DNA from: Tychonema sp. LEGE 06208
Lineage (GTDB): Bacteria > Cyanobacteriota > Cyanobacteriia > Cyanobacteriales > Microcoleaceae
Length of the DNA stretch: 64,000 bases
Reading direction: 5' to 3'
Assembly (NCBI RefSeq): GCF_015207505.1
Contig: NZ_JADEWT010000012.1
Span: 21,686 to 85,685 of the forward strand
Shown: in pieces, positions 1 through 8,171 of the stretch
Layout of the letters: every line of letters starts with the position of its first letter
Position numbering within the stretch: the first letter of the stretch is position 1
The notes under the pieces: generated by a model
The model's input: the letters and a program-made list of their open reading frames with translations, nothing else
What the model was told of the DNA's origin: nothing
Database searches by the model: none
Position numbers and translations under genes: made by a program

Positions 1-755
1 TTGGCAACTACTAGCACTTTGTAAATGCCGGATTCGGGAAGTTCAGCAAAAGTTTGACCTTCGCCTTGATCTAGGAGTTGTCCCGACGGAGATTCGATCG
101 CCACACCGAGATTTTTGCTGTTAGCACTCACCCTAATTGTCTGTCCCTGTTTTCCTGGAACTGTGAGGGGCTGGATTTGGTAGCCGGACATTTTGAGTTT
201 GACTGTGGCTTCTTTTTCTCCGAATGCGATGGGCATTGCGCGATCGGGCCTGTAAATCCACTTGGCGTTAAAGTCGCGTCCGATTACAAAGCTGCTGGTT
301 TCACCTTTCGGGGTGACTCGCAGGCGGTAGATTCCCGAGTCTGGTAACTGGCCGATCCACTGATTGTCGCTTTTTTCAATAACTCCCAGATTCTCCCCGT
401 TGGGGCTGTAGAGTTCGGCTGTCAGTTGTCCCGCCCACAGCGAGAGTGTGAGTTCTCGTCCTTTGATACCTTCAAAAATATAGGTGGTTGGTTGGTTGAT
501 GGTGGCTCGAATTTGTGAGGTTGACATTCGCTCGATCGGCTCTATCTTCGCAACTGAGTCAGATGTAGCTGGCATGGGCTCGATCGGTTCTACGTTGGCA
601 ACAAAGGTAGAAGTAGCGGGTTGGTTAACGGTTTCTGTAATTTCCGAGGCGGCCATCCGATCGCCCGGTGCAATTTTTGGGGCTACAGGGCTGGCAAATA
701 CTGATTTTGCCGTCATCATTAGTAGCATTCCAGTCAGTAAAATTAGTTTTTTCAT
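1..755 (-). CDS. Secreted protein with two similar beta-rich domains, C-terminus cut by window edge
   Basis: A continuous reading frame runs on the minus strand from an ATG at 755 to the window edge, 251 codons without a stop. The N-terminus (MKKLILLTGMLLMMTAKSVFA, then SP) is a clear Sec signal peptide with a likely cleavage after VFA, so the product should be periplasmic or outside the cell. After a low-complexity stretch rich in PIE and NQP come two similar domains of about 70 residues. They contain the matching segments QLPDSGIYRLRV and ELPESGIYKVLV and resemble PPC-like beta-sandwich domains of secreted bacterial proteins. That family link is from memory of the fold pattern. No enzyme motif is visible in the part present. 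The catalytic or anchoring region, if any, would lie beyond the window. Confidence 0.7.
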   Translation of the reverse strand, partial: MKKLILLTGMLLMMTAKSVFASPVAPKIAPGDRMAASEITETVNQPATSTFVANVEPIEPMPATSDSVAKIEPIERMSTSQIRATINQPTTYIFEGIKGRELTLSLWAGQLTAELYSPNGENLGVIEKSDNQWIGQLPDSGIYRLRVTPKGETSSFVIGRDFNAKWIYRPDRAMPIAFGEKEATVKLKMSGYQIQPLTVPGKQGQTIRVSANSKNLGVAIESPSGQLLDQGEGQTFAELPESGIYKVLVVA

Positions 756-1545
756 GTCACGCTTGCCAGGGGTAATCAGTTGTATATGTTTACTTGTGTG
801 GTGCTGTTTGCACCGGATTAAATTTGCCGATCGCGCGATCGGCGTCATCAGCATAGAGGATACAGCTAAATATTTCGTAATTTCACAAAAATTCGCGGTA
901 GCAGATGGCCCTGCCGAAGCTAAATAGTAGCCTTGGTCGATCGGACATTTCCACCATATTCCCTACCCATAATATCATCGGATCGTCCTAGTAATTTGGT
1001 CAATAAAAATTCAAGCTTTTGCCCAAAAACTTGCTAAAAAAATGCCAACAACCAAAAAAACGCGGTGTCTGGGTTCAAAGAGAGGCTTTGCTACCAGAAA
1101 ACTGCCCTTCACCCAGCGGGGGTTACAGCCTCTACTGTTAACTGCTGCGAGGGCGATCGGCTTCTAGAGCTTGCACAGTGCACCTTACTAACCCCAAACA
1201 ACATAATTTGCTTGTCATATCAATTCCGGTTGTACTCCTCATGATGTTGATTGTTGATTGTTGACTGTTAACCGTTAACCGTTAACAGTCAACAGTGAAT
1301 TTACTATTCCGATGAAGAGAGGATTTGATATCATATCATGTCCGGTCGATTACTATCACAAACACGGTTTGTAATGCGGACTAAAGTCCGCTTTCATGTT
1401 GCGAAGTTTAGTCCACACTAAGAACCTTAAGCGCGTGTGGCGCGAGCTAAAAACCAGAATTTTTAGGGTGCGGCAAGCCGCAATATTTAACACAAACGCA
1501 ACGAATTATATAAACCCGCTCTCTGCCACCGGAGGTTTACTCCCA
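756..1545. other. Gene-free spacer with short repeats
   Basis: No convincing gene is seen here. The spacer holds a short heptamer-type array around 1245-1300 (GTTGACTGTTAACCGTTAAC units) and one member of the TCCGGTCGATT hairpin family starting at 1339. The upstream region of the secreted-protein gene lies at the left end. The pdxJ stop lies at the right end, so transcription from pdxJ runs into this spacer. Confidence 0.6.
1339..1392. repeat. TCCGGTCGATT hairpin-element family, member a
   Basis: The element begins TGTCCGGTCGATTACTATCA and continues to the palindrome GCGGACTAAAGTCCGC at 1376-1391. The same left end recurs near 46071 and 59494, and in inverted form near 40051. It carries no reading frame of its own. 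Confidence 0.6.
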
Positions 1546-2268
1546 CTACGAATTAGAGAGGATGTTGAGGTAAGCTTGCACTGTATTGGACAATCCCATT
1601 TCTAGCGCTTCCGCAATTAAAGCGTGACCGATAGATACTTCTAGGATATTAGGAATTGAGCAAAATGTAGCTAAATTTTGCAAATTTAAATCGTGTCCGG
1701 CATTCACTCCCAAACCTACTGATTGAGCTGCTTTAGCTGCTAAGGCATATTGTGGCAAAACAGATTCTACTTTACCTTCACGAAAAGCAGTTGCATAGGG
1801 TTCCGTGTACAGTTCTACGCGATCGGCTCCAACTTCTTTTGCTAGGGGCATGAGAGCAGGATCTGCATCCATAAACAAGCTGACTCTGATGCCGTTATTT
1901 TTTAATTTTTCAATAATTGGTAAAAGCCGAGATCGATTTTCGGGAATATTCCAACCGCTATCGGATGTTAGCACGTCGGGAGCGTCCGGCACTAAGGTAC
2001 ACTGAGCCGGTTTCACATCGCAAACTATATCCATAAATGGCGGCTGAAACGGATTTCCTTCGATATTGAACTCGACAGTTAGCATTTTGGCTAAGTCGTA
2101 AACATCGGCAGCTTTGATGTGCCTTTCGTCGGGGCGGGGATGGACTGTAACGCCGTGGGCTCCGGCGGCAATTACTGTTTTTGCGGCTTCGGTAACGCTG
2201 GGAATGCCGATGTTTCGAGAGTTTCTGAGGAGGGCGATTCTGTTGATGTTGACGCTGAGTTTTGTCAT
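1546..2268 (-). CDS. pdxJ: Pyridoxine 5'-phosphate synthase PdxJ
   Basis: PdxJ condenses 1-deoxy-D-xylulose 5-phosphate with 3-amino-2-oxopropyl phosphate to make pyridoxine 5'-phosphate, the last ring-forming step of the DXP-dependent vitamin B6 pathway in the cytoplasm. The 240-residue product has the usual family length. It starts with the typical LSVNINRIALLRNSR segment and carries the conserved GAHGVTVHPRPDERHI motif near residue 37 (substrate binding). It also has ELYTEPYA around 152 and GVNAGHDLNLQNL around 188, all PdxJ hallmarks. The ATG at 2268 gives an N-terminus that matches the family. The next gene upstream, a nucleotidyltransferase on the same strand, ends 83 bases away, so co-transcription is possible. 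No second B6 gene is nearby. Confidence 0.96.
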   Translation of the reverse strand: MTKLSVNINRIALLRNSRNIGIPSVTEAAKTVIAAGAHGVTVHPRPDERHIKAADVYDLAKMLTVEFNIEGNPFQPPFMDIVCDVKPAQCTLVPDAPDVLTSDSGWNIPENRSRLLPIIEKLKNNGIRVSLFMDADPALMPLAKEVGADRVELYTEPYATAFREGKVESVLPQYALAAKAAQSVGLGVNAGHDLNLQNLATFCSIPNILEVSIGHALIAEALEMGLSNTVQAYLNILSNS

Positions 2269-2351
2269 GGGATTGGAAGTTGCGGATGTTTGTTGATTTT
2301 TAATTTTAACCGCTGATGAACGCTAATGAACGCTGATTTTTTTTCCGGCTG

Positions 2352-3131
2352 TTAATTGGGTTGATTTGGATGGTTTTGCATCAGCTTTTCCGCAAGCGGT
2401 AAGGTTTCGGCAAAAATCGCCTCTGCTGTTTGGTGTTTTGCTGCTAAATCTTCTAGATTGGTAATGCAGAAAAGCGGTGCGGTGCGATCGACTATTTGGG
2501 ACGGAAAATCTCGGCTAAAATATTTGAGTTGAAAGTCGTATCTGTGTGGACGATAAATCATGCCCAACAGTTCAACTAAGGGTAGAAGTGTCCAATTGTG
2601 ATAGTTGCCGATCGCCTCTACTATGTGTCCGCGATAAATCTCTTTTTTTACCAGAGGTTGCAGCAAATTAAAACGATTTTTTATTTCGTTGAAGCGAATT
2701 TGCATTGGGGCAAAATGCTGGTTTGTATCCAAATGAGCGGGTACAATTAGATTGGCTTTGTCAAAGGCGATCGGGACTTTTCCGTGTCTCTCGATTTCGA
2801 GAAATTCGTTGCGGCTGCTGCGCCGGAAAACGGCAAAATCAATTAGCAAGAATTGCGGGGTTTCTTTTAGCCGCCAGAAGCACTGCGATTGACCGTGCCA
2901 AGCGGGTTCGGTAACTCGATATTTGAGTTCGATTTCGCTAATTTGTGCGAGGGCTTTTTCGACAATTTCAAAGGTTTCTTCGACGCAGTTATCTGCAACG
3001 ACAACTGCAATGTCGATGTCTGACCATTCGTCGGTGTATCCGTGGGCTGCTGAACCTCCTTGCCACAAAGCTAAAACAAAATCTAAAGGTTGTAGGGTGG
3101 AAACAATCTTTTCGAGAATGATTTGTCTCAT
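2352..3131 (-). CDS. Nucleotidyltransferase-domain protein
   Basis: The N-terminal third of this 259-residue protein holds a pol-beta-type nucleotidyltransferase signature: GGSAAHGYTDEWSDIDIAV at about residues 26-44. The Gly-Gly-Ser and the Asp-x-Asp pair are the ones that bind nucleotide and metal. Such domains transfer a nucleotidyl group to a small molecule (as in aminoglycoside or lincosamide modification) or to a protein. The rest is mainly helical and not diagnostic, and resembles stand-alone nucleotidyltransferases of unknown substrate. No HEPN partner gene is adjacent, so a MNT/HEPN toxin-antitoxin pair is not supported. It lies upstream of pdxJ on the same strand with an 83-base gap. 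Its start is divergent from tab2 across about 270 bases. Confidence 0.8.
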   Translation of the reverse strand: MRQIILEKIVSTLQPLDFVLALWQGGSAAHGYTDEWSDIDIAVVVADNCVEETFEIVEKALAQISEIELKYRVTEPAWHGQSQCFWRLKETPQFLLIDFAVFRRSSRNEFLEIERHGKVPIAFDKANLIVPAHLDTNQHFAPMQIRFNEIKNRFNLLQPLVKKEIYRGHIVEAIGNYHNWTLLPLVELLGMIYRPHRYDFQLKYFSRDFPSQIVDRTAPLFCITNLEDLAAKHQTAEAIFAETLPLAEKLMQNHPNQPN

Positions 3132-3400
3132 GGAATTAAGCTATACTGTTGGTTTTCCCCGGGTTCCACAAGTTTAGCAAATATCGCGGGTTGAGATTGC
3201 TGTGGCATAGTTGTGCTAGACATTGCTAATGTGTCCGATTGTGTGCTGCGGAAAATTATAGGGGAAGCTGCAAGCGAGAGTGGCAATTTTTGGGAAAGTA
3301 CGATCGCCCGCTGCGAGAAAATCAGTCTTAAGTTATCGCTCATCAGAAACTTGCCCGCTGTCCGGTAACATGAGAAAGGATTAATTTTTAACAGCGCGGC

Positions 3401-4261
3401 ATGGCTACTATTTGGGAACTTGACTTTTACAGCCGTCCAATTATAGACGAGCGAGGAAAAAAGAAATGGGAAGTGTTGATTTGCGAAAGCCCGCTGAATG
3501 TAAGCGACAAGGCAGAATCTCTGTTTCGCTACTCGCAATTTTGCCCGAGTACAACGGTGAATTCCCTGTGGCTGGCTGGCGCGATTAAAGATGCGATCGC
3601 CTCTGCACCGAAACGCCCCGAAAAAATCCGCTTTTTCCGCCGCCAAATGGCGAACATGATTACCAAAGCCTGTGAGGAGTTGGACATTCCCGCAGCCTCC
3701 AGCCGCCGCACCCTCGCCCTCAGCCTGTGGCTGGAAGAACGGATGCAAAACGTTTATCCCGCCGAACCGGGCTATCAAGCCGCTCCCAACCCGAGCGTTC
3801 AATTTGTACCCGAAACGCCCGTGGCGCTGCCGGACGCTTTAATCGGCGAAAAATGGGCGTTTGTGAGTTTGCCGATCGCAGCTTTTGATGAAATGTCCGA
3901 GTGGGATATCGGATTTGGCGAAGCTTTCGGGCTACCGATGACAAAGCTGCCGCCTGAAACGCAAATTCCAGGGCTGATCGTCTATTCGTCGAGAGCAACA
4001 GCTTTGGCTGGTTGGATGTCGGGTTTGGAGTTGGCTTTTATCAAATTTGAGACTGGCCCGCCAGCTAGGCTGGTGTTAGATACAGGAGCTAACGATCGCT
4101 GGATTTTAGCTAATCTTAGAGACGCAGCCATTGAGAGAGAAGCAAAAGGATTTGAAGCGGCGAAAAAACAAGCAAGAAAAGTACATTTTTTAGCAATTCA
4201 GTCGAATCCACAATCGGAATCCTTCGCCGGATTTTGGCTGCTGCACGAACTAAGTATTTAG
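3401..4261 (+). CDS. Tab2/Atab2-family RNA-binding protein
   Basis: The 286-residue product begins with the strongly conserved MATIWELDFYSRPI-DE segment of the Tab2/Atab2 family (DUF1092). It also carries KWEVLICESP near residue 24 and FRRQMANMITKACEEL around 84. In algae and plants these proteins bind A/U-rich RNA and promote translation of photosystem I subunit mRNAs. The cyanobacterial members are thought to act on photosystem biogenesis, but their target is less well defined. The length matches the family. The gene is divergent from the nucleotidyltransferase gene. A heptamer array begins directly at its stop codon and fills the space to pmbA. Confidence 0.88.
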   Translation: MATIWELDFYSRPIIDERGKKKWEVLICESPLNVSDKAESLFRYSQFCPSTTVNSLWLAGAIKDAIASAPKRPEKIRFFRRQMANMITKACEELDIPAASSRRTLALSLWLEERMQNVYPAEPGYQAAPNPSVQFVPETPVALPDALIGEKWAFVSLPIAAFDEMSEWDIGFGEAFGLPMTKLPPETQIPGLIVYSSRATALAGWMSGLELAFIKFETGPPARLVLDTGANDRWILANLRDAAIEREAKGFEAAKKQARKVHFLAIQSNPQSESFAGFWLLHELSI

Positions 4262-4594
4262 TCAGTGGTTAGTGGTTAGTGGTTAGTGGTTAGTGGTTAG
4301 TGGTTAGTTGTTAGTGGTTAGTGGTTAGTTGTTAGTGGTTAGTTGTTAGTGGTTAGTTGTTATTAGCTAATATCAACTGCTTGGTGCCTAATGCTTAATG
4401 TCAACTGCTTTCCTAACAACTAACAACTGCCAACAACCAACTGCTTTCCTAACAACTGCTTTCCTAACAACTGACAACTGCCAACAACCAACTGCCAACA
4501 ACCAACTGCTTTCCTAACAACTGCTTTCCTAACAACTAACAACTGCCAACTGCTTTCCTGCCAACTGCTTTCCTGCCAACTACCAACTACAAAA
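4262..4594. repeat. Heptamer tandem array between tab2 and pmbA
   Basis: From the tab2 stop codon the DNA is a run of GGTTAGT units with GTTAGTT variants to about 4360. A compound array of CAACTGC/CAACAAC/TTTCCTAA units follows to within a few bases of the next ATG. This is the short tandem repeat (STRR) type known from filamentous cyanobacteria. The whole inter-gene space is repeat, so a pmbA promoter would have to lie in the repeat or upstream of tab2. Confidence 0.85.
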
Positions 4595-5890
4595 ATGACC
4601 AATCACCAATCAGCAGAACAACTGCTAGAATTAGCAACCAAAGCAGGTGCCGAAGCTGCTGAGGTATTGGAATCGCAATCGCTCTCGCGGCCGGTATTTT
4701 TTGAAGCAAACCGCCTCAAACAGCTAGAAACCGCCCAAGCAGAAGGTATTGCTCTGCGACTGTGGCGGGACGGGCGGCCTGGGTTGGCGGTGGCCTACGG
4801 GCCCGTGGAACCGCAGATTTTGGTCGATCGGGCGATCGCGCTTTCGCAACTAAACGAACCGGAAACCATCGAACTTGGCACCGGGGAAAAAGTTGTGTAT
4901 CCCGATCTCGGAGTGTCGGTGCCGGCCGAACAGCTAGTAAACTGGGGAAAAGAGGCGATCGCGATCGTCCGCCAAGCCTATCCCGAAAGCCTCTGCACCG
5001 CCGAACTCGACTGCGAAATCGAAAGCACCCGCTTGCTGAACACACTAGGCTTGGATTGCAGCCACACCGACACCACCCTCAGCGGTTACTTGTCAGCAGA
5101 ATTAGTGCGGGGCGAAGATTTCCTCAACATTTGGGAAGGCGAAACCGAACGCGGTACCCTCGACTTAAACACTAGCGCCCAGCGGGTTTTGCAGCGGTTG
5201 GAATGGGCGAAAGATAATGTTGCCCCCGCCACCGGGCGCGTGCCGGTGCTGTTTACAGCCAAAGCCGCCGATTTGCTGTGGGGGACTCTCTGTGCGGCAT
5301 TGAATGGCAAACAGGTACTAGAAGGCGCTTCGCCTTGGAGCGATCGACTAGGCCAACAAGTGACATCGCCCCTTGTCACCCTCTGGCAGCAGCCGGATAT
5401 CGGGCCCTATAGCTGTCCTTTTGATGACGAAGGCACTCCCACTCGCGCGATCGTCTTGATCGACAGCGGAGTATTGCAGCTATTTTATACCGATCGCACC
5501 ACCGGTCGAGCCCTGGGAAGCGGCACCACCGGCAACGGATTTCGCCCTGGTTTGGGCAGCTATCCCACACCGAGTTTGTTTAATGTTTTAATTAAACCAG
5601 GTTCCCTTTCATTAATCGATTTAATCGCTAAATTAGACGACGGAATTGTAGTCGATCAAACCCTAGGTGGCAGTGCCGGAATTTCCGGCGACTTTTCCAT
5701 TAACGTCGATCTCGGCTACCGAGTCAAAAAAGGTCAAATAGTAGGCAGAATCAAAGACACAATGGTAGCCGGCAACGTCTACAGCGTCCTCAAACAATTA
5801 GTAGAATTAGGAGGAGATTGCGAGTGGAACGGTTCTTGCCACACACCATCTGTAATTGTAGAAGGATTGTCCGTCACCGGCAAAAACTAA
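4595..5890 (+). CDS. pmbA: TldE/PmbA-type metalloprotease subunit
   Basis: TldE (PmbA) forms a heteromeric zinc protease with TldD, which degrades unfolded peptides and matures ribosomally made peptides in the cytoplasm. The 431-residue product shows the family layout. An N-terminal region has AEAAEVLESQS and GIALRLWRDGRPGLA, and a C-terminal beta domain has GSGTTGNGFR near 307 and GGSAGISGDFSINVDLGY near 366. It lacks the HExxxH zinc motif seen in the TldD gene of this window, as expected for the E subunit. The ATG at 4595 follows the end of the heptamer array by only a few bases, and no clear Shine-Dalgarno is visible. Its partner gene tldD lies 12 kb away on the other strand. Confidence 0.92.
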   Translation: MTNHQSAEQLLELATKAGAEAAEVLESQSLSRPVFFEANRLKQLETAQAEGIALRLWRDGRPGLAVAYGPVEPQILVDRAIALSQLNEPETIELGTGEKVVYPDLGVSVPAEQLVNWGKEAIAIVRQAYPESLCTAELDCEIESTRLLNTLGLDCSHTDTTLSGYLSAELVRGEDFLNIWEGETERGTLDLNTSAQRVLQRLEWAKDNVAPATGRVPVLFTAKAADLLWGTLCAALNGKQVLEGASPWSDRLGQQVTSPLVTLWQQPDIGPYSCPFDDEGTPTRAIVLIDSGVLQLFYTDRTTGRALGSGTTGNGFRPGLGSYPTPSLFNVLIKPGSLSLIDLIAKLDDGIVVDQTLGGSAGISGDFSINVDLGYRVKKGQIVGRIKDTMVAGNVYSVLKQLVELGGDCEWNGSCHTPSVIVEGLSVTGKN

Positions 5891-6595
5891 TCGGTAATCG
5901 GTAATCCAACTCTCTCCGGGCACCCGAAAGCGACAAATATTCACAGGAATTACGCATCGGCGGCAAAAAACCGGGTTTTTGGATAAAATAGTGCATCACA
6001 GCCTTTAATATCTATGAAAAACCCGGCTTCTTTGATATTGATACGTAACTCCTATAGCGGTTATCAAGCGTGGTGAGGTATGCCCTATGCCCTATCCCGG
6101 ATATAGCGGTTATCAAGCGTGGTGAGGTATGCCCTATGCCCTATAGCCTATGCCCTATGCCGCACAGTACCTCATATGAGAGGAAAAAAGGCTATAATTC
6201 AAATCCTAACTATGAGACTATAGACTATCACGCACAGCCCAAACGATTAAACATCTCCTCGAAAAGCAAATCTTGAACAGACTTTTCGTGCCAGATTCAC
6301 AATAATTGTTAGAGAAGACTATTGAATAACATTGATGCAGCAGCAAACGAGATGACAATCCAATTATAGCGTAGTAAATTATCAACTCCCCAGCCCAATT
6401 GTCTCTTGCTACAACTGTTAAGCTGGAAAGGCCGCGCACCCGACAGATAACTCACAAATTATCGGAAAAGCATCTTTGTTGCATCTGCCTTTCATCTGCC
6501 TTTCATCTGCGGTTGAAATATCAATCGAGGAACTATAGAATCTTGTCGGTAGAAGTTCCGGCTAAATCCCGCACTATCAAAAATCTCAAATTTTT
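5891..6595. other. Gene-free spacer rich in dispersed repeats
   Basis: No gene is convincing here. The spacer contains an inverted pair CCGGGTTTTT / AAAAACCCGG (about 5966-6030), related to the AAACCCGGTTTCT repeat family. Two neighbouring copies of the TATAGC/GAGGTA element follow at 6053-6196. A short direct repeat (TGCCTTTCATC) lies near 6486-6510. The upstream region of the SGNH hydrolase gene lies at the right end. Confidence 0.6.
6053..6196. repeat. TATAGC/GAGGTA hairpin element, one full and one partial copy
   Basis: A partial copy (6053-6100) and a full copy (6102-6196) both start TATAGCGGTTATCAAGCGTG. The full copy carries the inverted pair GAGGTA/TACCTC inside and closes with GCTATA, the reverse complement of its start. 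The middle is a variable run of CCCTATGC units. Related copies lie at 46266-46406 and 48838-48935. Confidence 0.75.
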
Positions 6596-7552
6596 ATGCG
6601 TATTTGTTTTATCGGCGATTCTTTCGTAAACGGTACTTGCGATCCAAAATGTTTAGGTTGGACAGGACGAATTTGCTCAGCAGTTTGCAAGCAAGGACAC
6701 GATATCACCTACTATAATTTAGGAGTGCGGGGAGAAACCAGTACCGATATAGAAACTCGCTGGTTCAACGAAGTTTCTTGCCGCTTACCTCACTACTGCG
6801 ATGGTAGAATAGTTTTTTCCTTTGGCGTTAACGACACTCACTTTGAAAATGGCAAAACTCGCGTCGCACTAGAAAAATCTATTGAAAACCTGCGCCATAT
6901 TCTCAAATCTGCCCAAGAAACAGTACCAGTTTTAATGATTGGACCGCCGCCAGTTATTGATGTCGATCGCACAATCAGAATAGCTCATTTATCCCAAGAG
7001 TTTTCCCAAGTTTGCAGCGAGTTAAACGTACCTTATTTAGATATTTGTACCCCGCTCCAGAAATCAGAAATTTGGCTGCAAGAACTTGCCCAAAATGACG
7101 ATTCCCATCCCCGTGCTGTCGGTTATGCGGAATTGGCTAGAATTATTCACAATTGGGAGAGTTGGAAAGATTGGTTTAAAAATATCACTGTGTCAGAGCG
7201 AGAGACAGTAACTCTGTTTAGAGCCGTCGGCAAAAAAGAAATGGAATTAATCAAAGAAAGCGATTTTTTGGCATTTCCGCCACGGCTGTCTTTTCAACCT
7301 ATTTTTTATCCCGTACTACAAAAAGATTACGCGATGCAAATTGCGCGAGATTGGAATACTAAAGATGCAGCATCTGGATATTTTGGCTATGTAACTAAGT
7401 TTCGAGTTTTGGCTGATTTCTTAAACAAATATCCCGTGCAAACTGTCGGGAGTTCGAGCCATCAAGAGTATTGGATTCCTGCTGAAGAGTTGGCGCAATT
7501 CAATCGCAACATTGTCGGTAAAATTGAAATTTTTGCAGAATATCAACCGTAA
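6596..7552 (+). CDS. SGNH/GDSL-type hydrolase fused to a small C-terminal domain
   Basis: Residues 1-195 form an SGNH hydrolase (esterase or lipase type). GDSFVNG at 6-12 has the nucleophile Ser, GVRGE near 43 holds the block II Gly, GVND near 81 the oxyanion Asn, and DDSHP near 172 the catalytic Asp-x-x-His. Residues of about 200-318 form a second unit: ETVTLFRAVGKKEM, FPPRLSFQPIFYPVL, QIARDWNTKD and EYWIPAEELAQFNRNIVG. I recall this pattern as a small stand-alone cyanobacterial protein of about 120 residues, often labelled ADP-ribosylation/crystallin J1-like. That label is unproven. There is no signal peptide, so the protein is probably cytoplasmic. The ATG at 6596 directly precedes the RICFIGDS strand, as usual for the fold. 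The substrate is unknown. Confidence 0.82.
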   Translation: MRICFIGDSFVNGTCDPKCLGWTGRICSAVCKQGHDITYYNLGVRGETSTDIETRWFNEVSCRLPHYCDGRIVFSFGVNDTHFENGKTRVALEKSIENLRHILKSAQETVPVLMIGPPPVIDVDRTIRIAHLSQEFSQVCSELNVPYLDICTPLQKSEIWLQELAQNDDSHPRAVGYAELARIIHNWESWKDWFKNITVSERETVTLFRAVGKKEMELIKESDFLAFPPRLSFQPIFYPVLQKDYAMQIARDWNTKDAASGYFGYVTKFRVLADFLNKYPVQTVGSSSHQEYWIPAEELAQFNRNIVGKIEIFAEYQP

Positions 7553-7936
7553 AACAAGATAAATAGGACTTAGGAATTGGCGCTCGGAAAGCGGCTTTGT
7601 TGGCGAAATAGGGGTTTATAATTTTTAATTTCTGTAATGTTATGTCCGGTTGTAGGGGGTTTTGGAGTCCTCGGTTTAAGAGCAGATTGAAATCTGCGCG
7701 CGCTATCGGTTCGTTTCCGGTAACATCGTCAGGTGATTTAACCGGTGCTAGGGCGCAGAGAACACAGAGGAAGACAAGAGAGAGAGATGAATACAGAAGT
7801 ATGAAGCGCGGATTTTATCGGACTCGATTTTGTAATTCCGATGCTACCGGATTTGATATTAATGGATCGGACACGATATAAAAATCCGGTTTCTAGACGG
7901 AGCGGATCGTTTTCGATACAATAGGAGCAATGACAA
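7553..7936. other. Gene-free spacer with one inverted repeat
   Basis: No gene is seen. The spacer contains ATGTCCGGTTGTAGG at about 7641, a possible degenerate end of the TCCGGTCGATT family. An inverted pair ACCGGATTT / AAATCCGGT spans roughly 7848-7890. Confidence 0.5.
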
Positions 7937-8112
7937 ATGTTGGATTTTAATCAATTTGAAGTTGTGAGTTTTGACTGTTGCGGCACTCTCATCTATTGGG
8001 AAAGCGGCATATTGCCAGTCTTGAGATAATTGCTGTCGGGTCGCGAACTCGATTTCAGCGCGCAATTTTAGAAATGCCGGATTTGAAAAGGTTGGTGGAG
8101 GCGATCCGGTAA
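7937..8112 (+). pseudogene. Remnant of a HAD-superfamily (haloacid dehalogenase type) hydrolase gene
   Basis: An AGGAG ribosome-binding site (7922-7926) precedes ATG 7937. The frame reads MLDFNQFEVVSFDCCGTLIY, then WESGILPVLR and a stop. FDxxGTLIxWESGIL is the catalytic N-terminal motif I of type II HAD hydrolases, with Asp as nucleophile. In another frame the segment ILEMPDLKRLVEAIR ends at TAA 8110-8112 and resembles the C-terminal tail of the same family (PDLxVPDLxxLV). About 200 residues between them are missing. The reading is that a HAD gene lost its middle and is now dead. The N-terminal match is strong and the C-terminal one is tentative. Confidence 0.7.
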
Positions 8113-8171
8113 ATAAACCGCAGATTGATGTCAAAATAGTTGTTTAAAATTATAAAAGTGTGGAGATTACT

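Noticed and set aside
2352..3131. Toxin-antitoxin (MNT/HEPN) pair
   Set aside because: The nucleotidyltransferase is long and no HEPN-like gene is next to it; pdxJ is the neighbour.
3128..3802. 224-residue minus-strand frame overlapping tab2
   Set aside because: It lies mostly antisense to the well-supported Tab2 gene and has no recognisable motif.
4262..4594. Possible CRISPR array in the heptamer regions
   Set aside because: Units are seven bases in direct tandem without spacers, and no cas gene is in the window.
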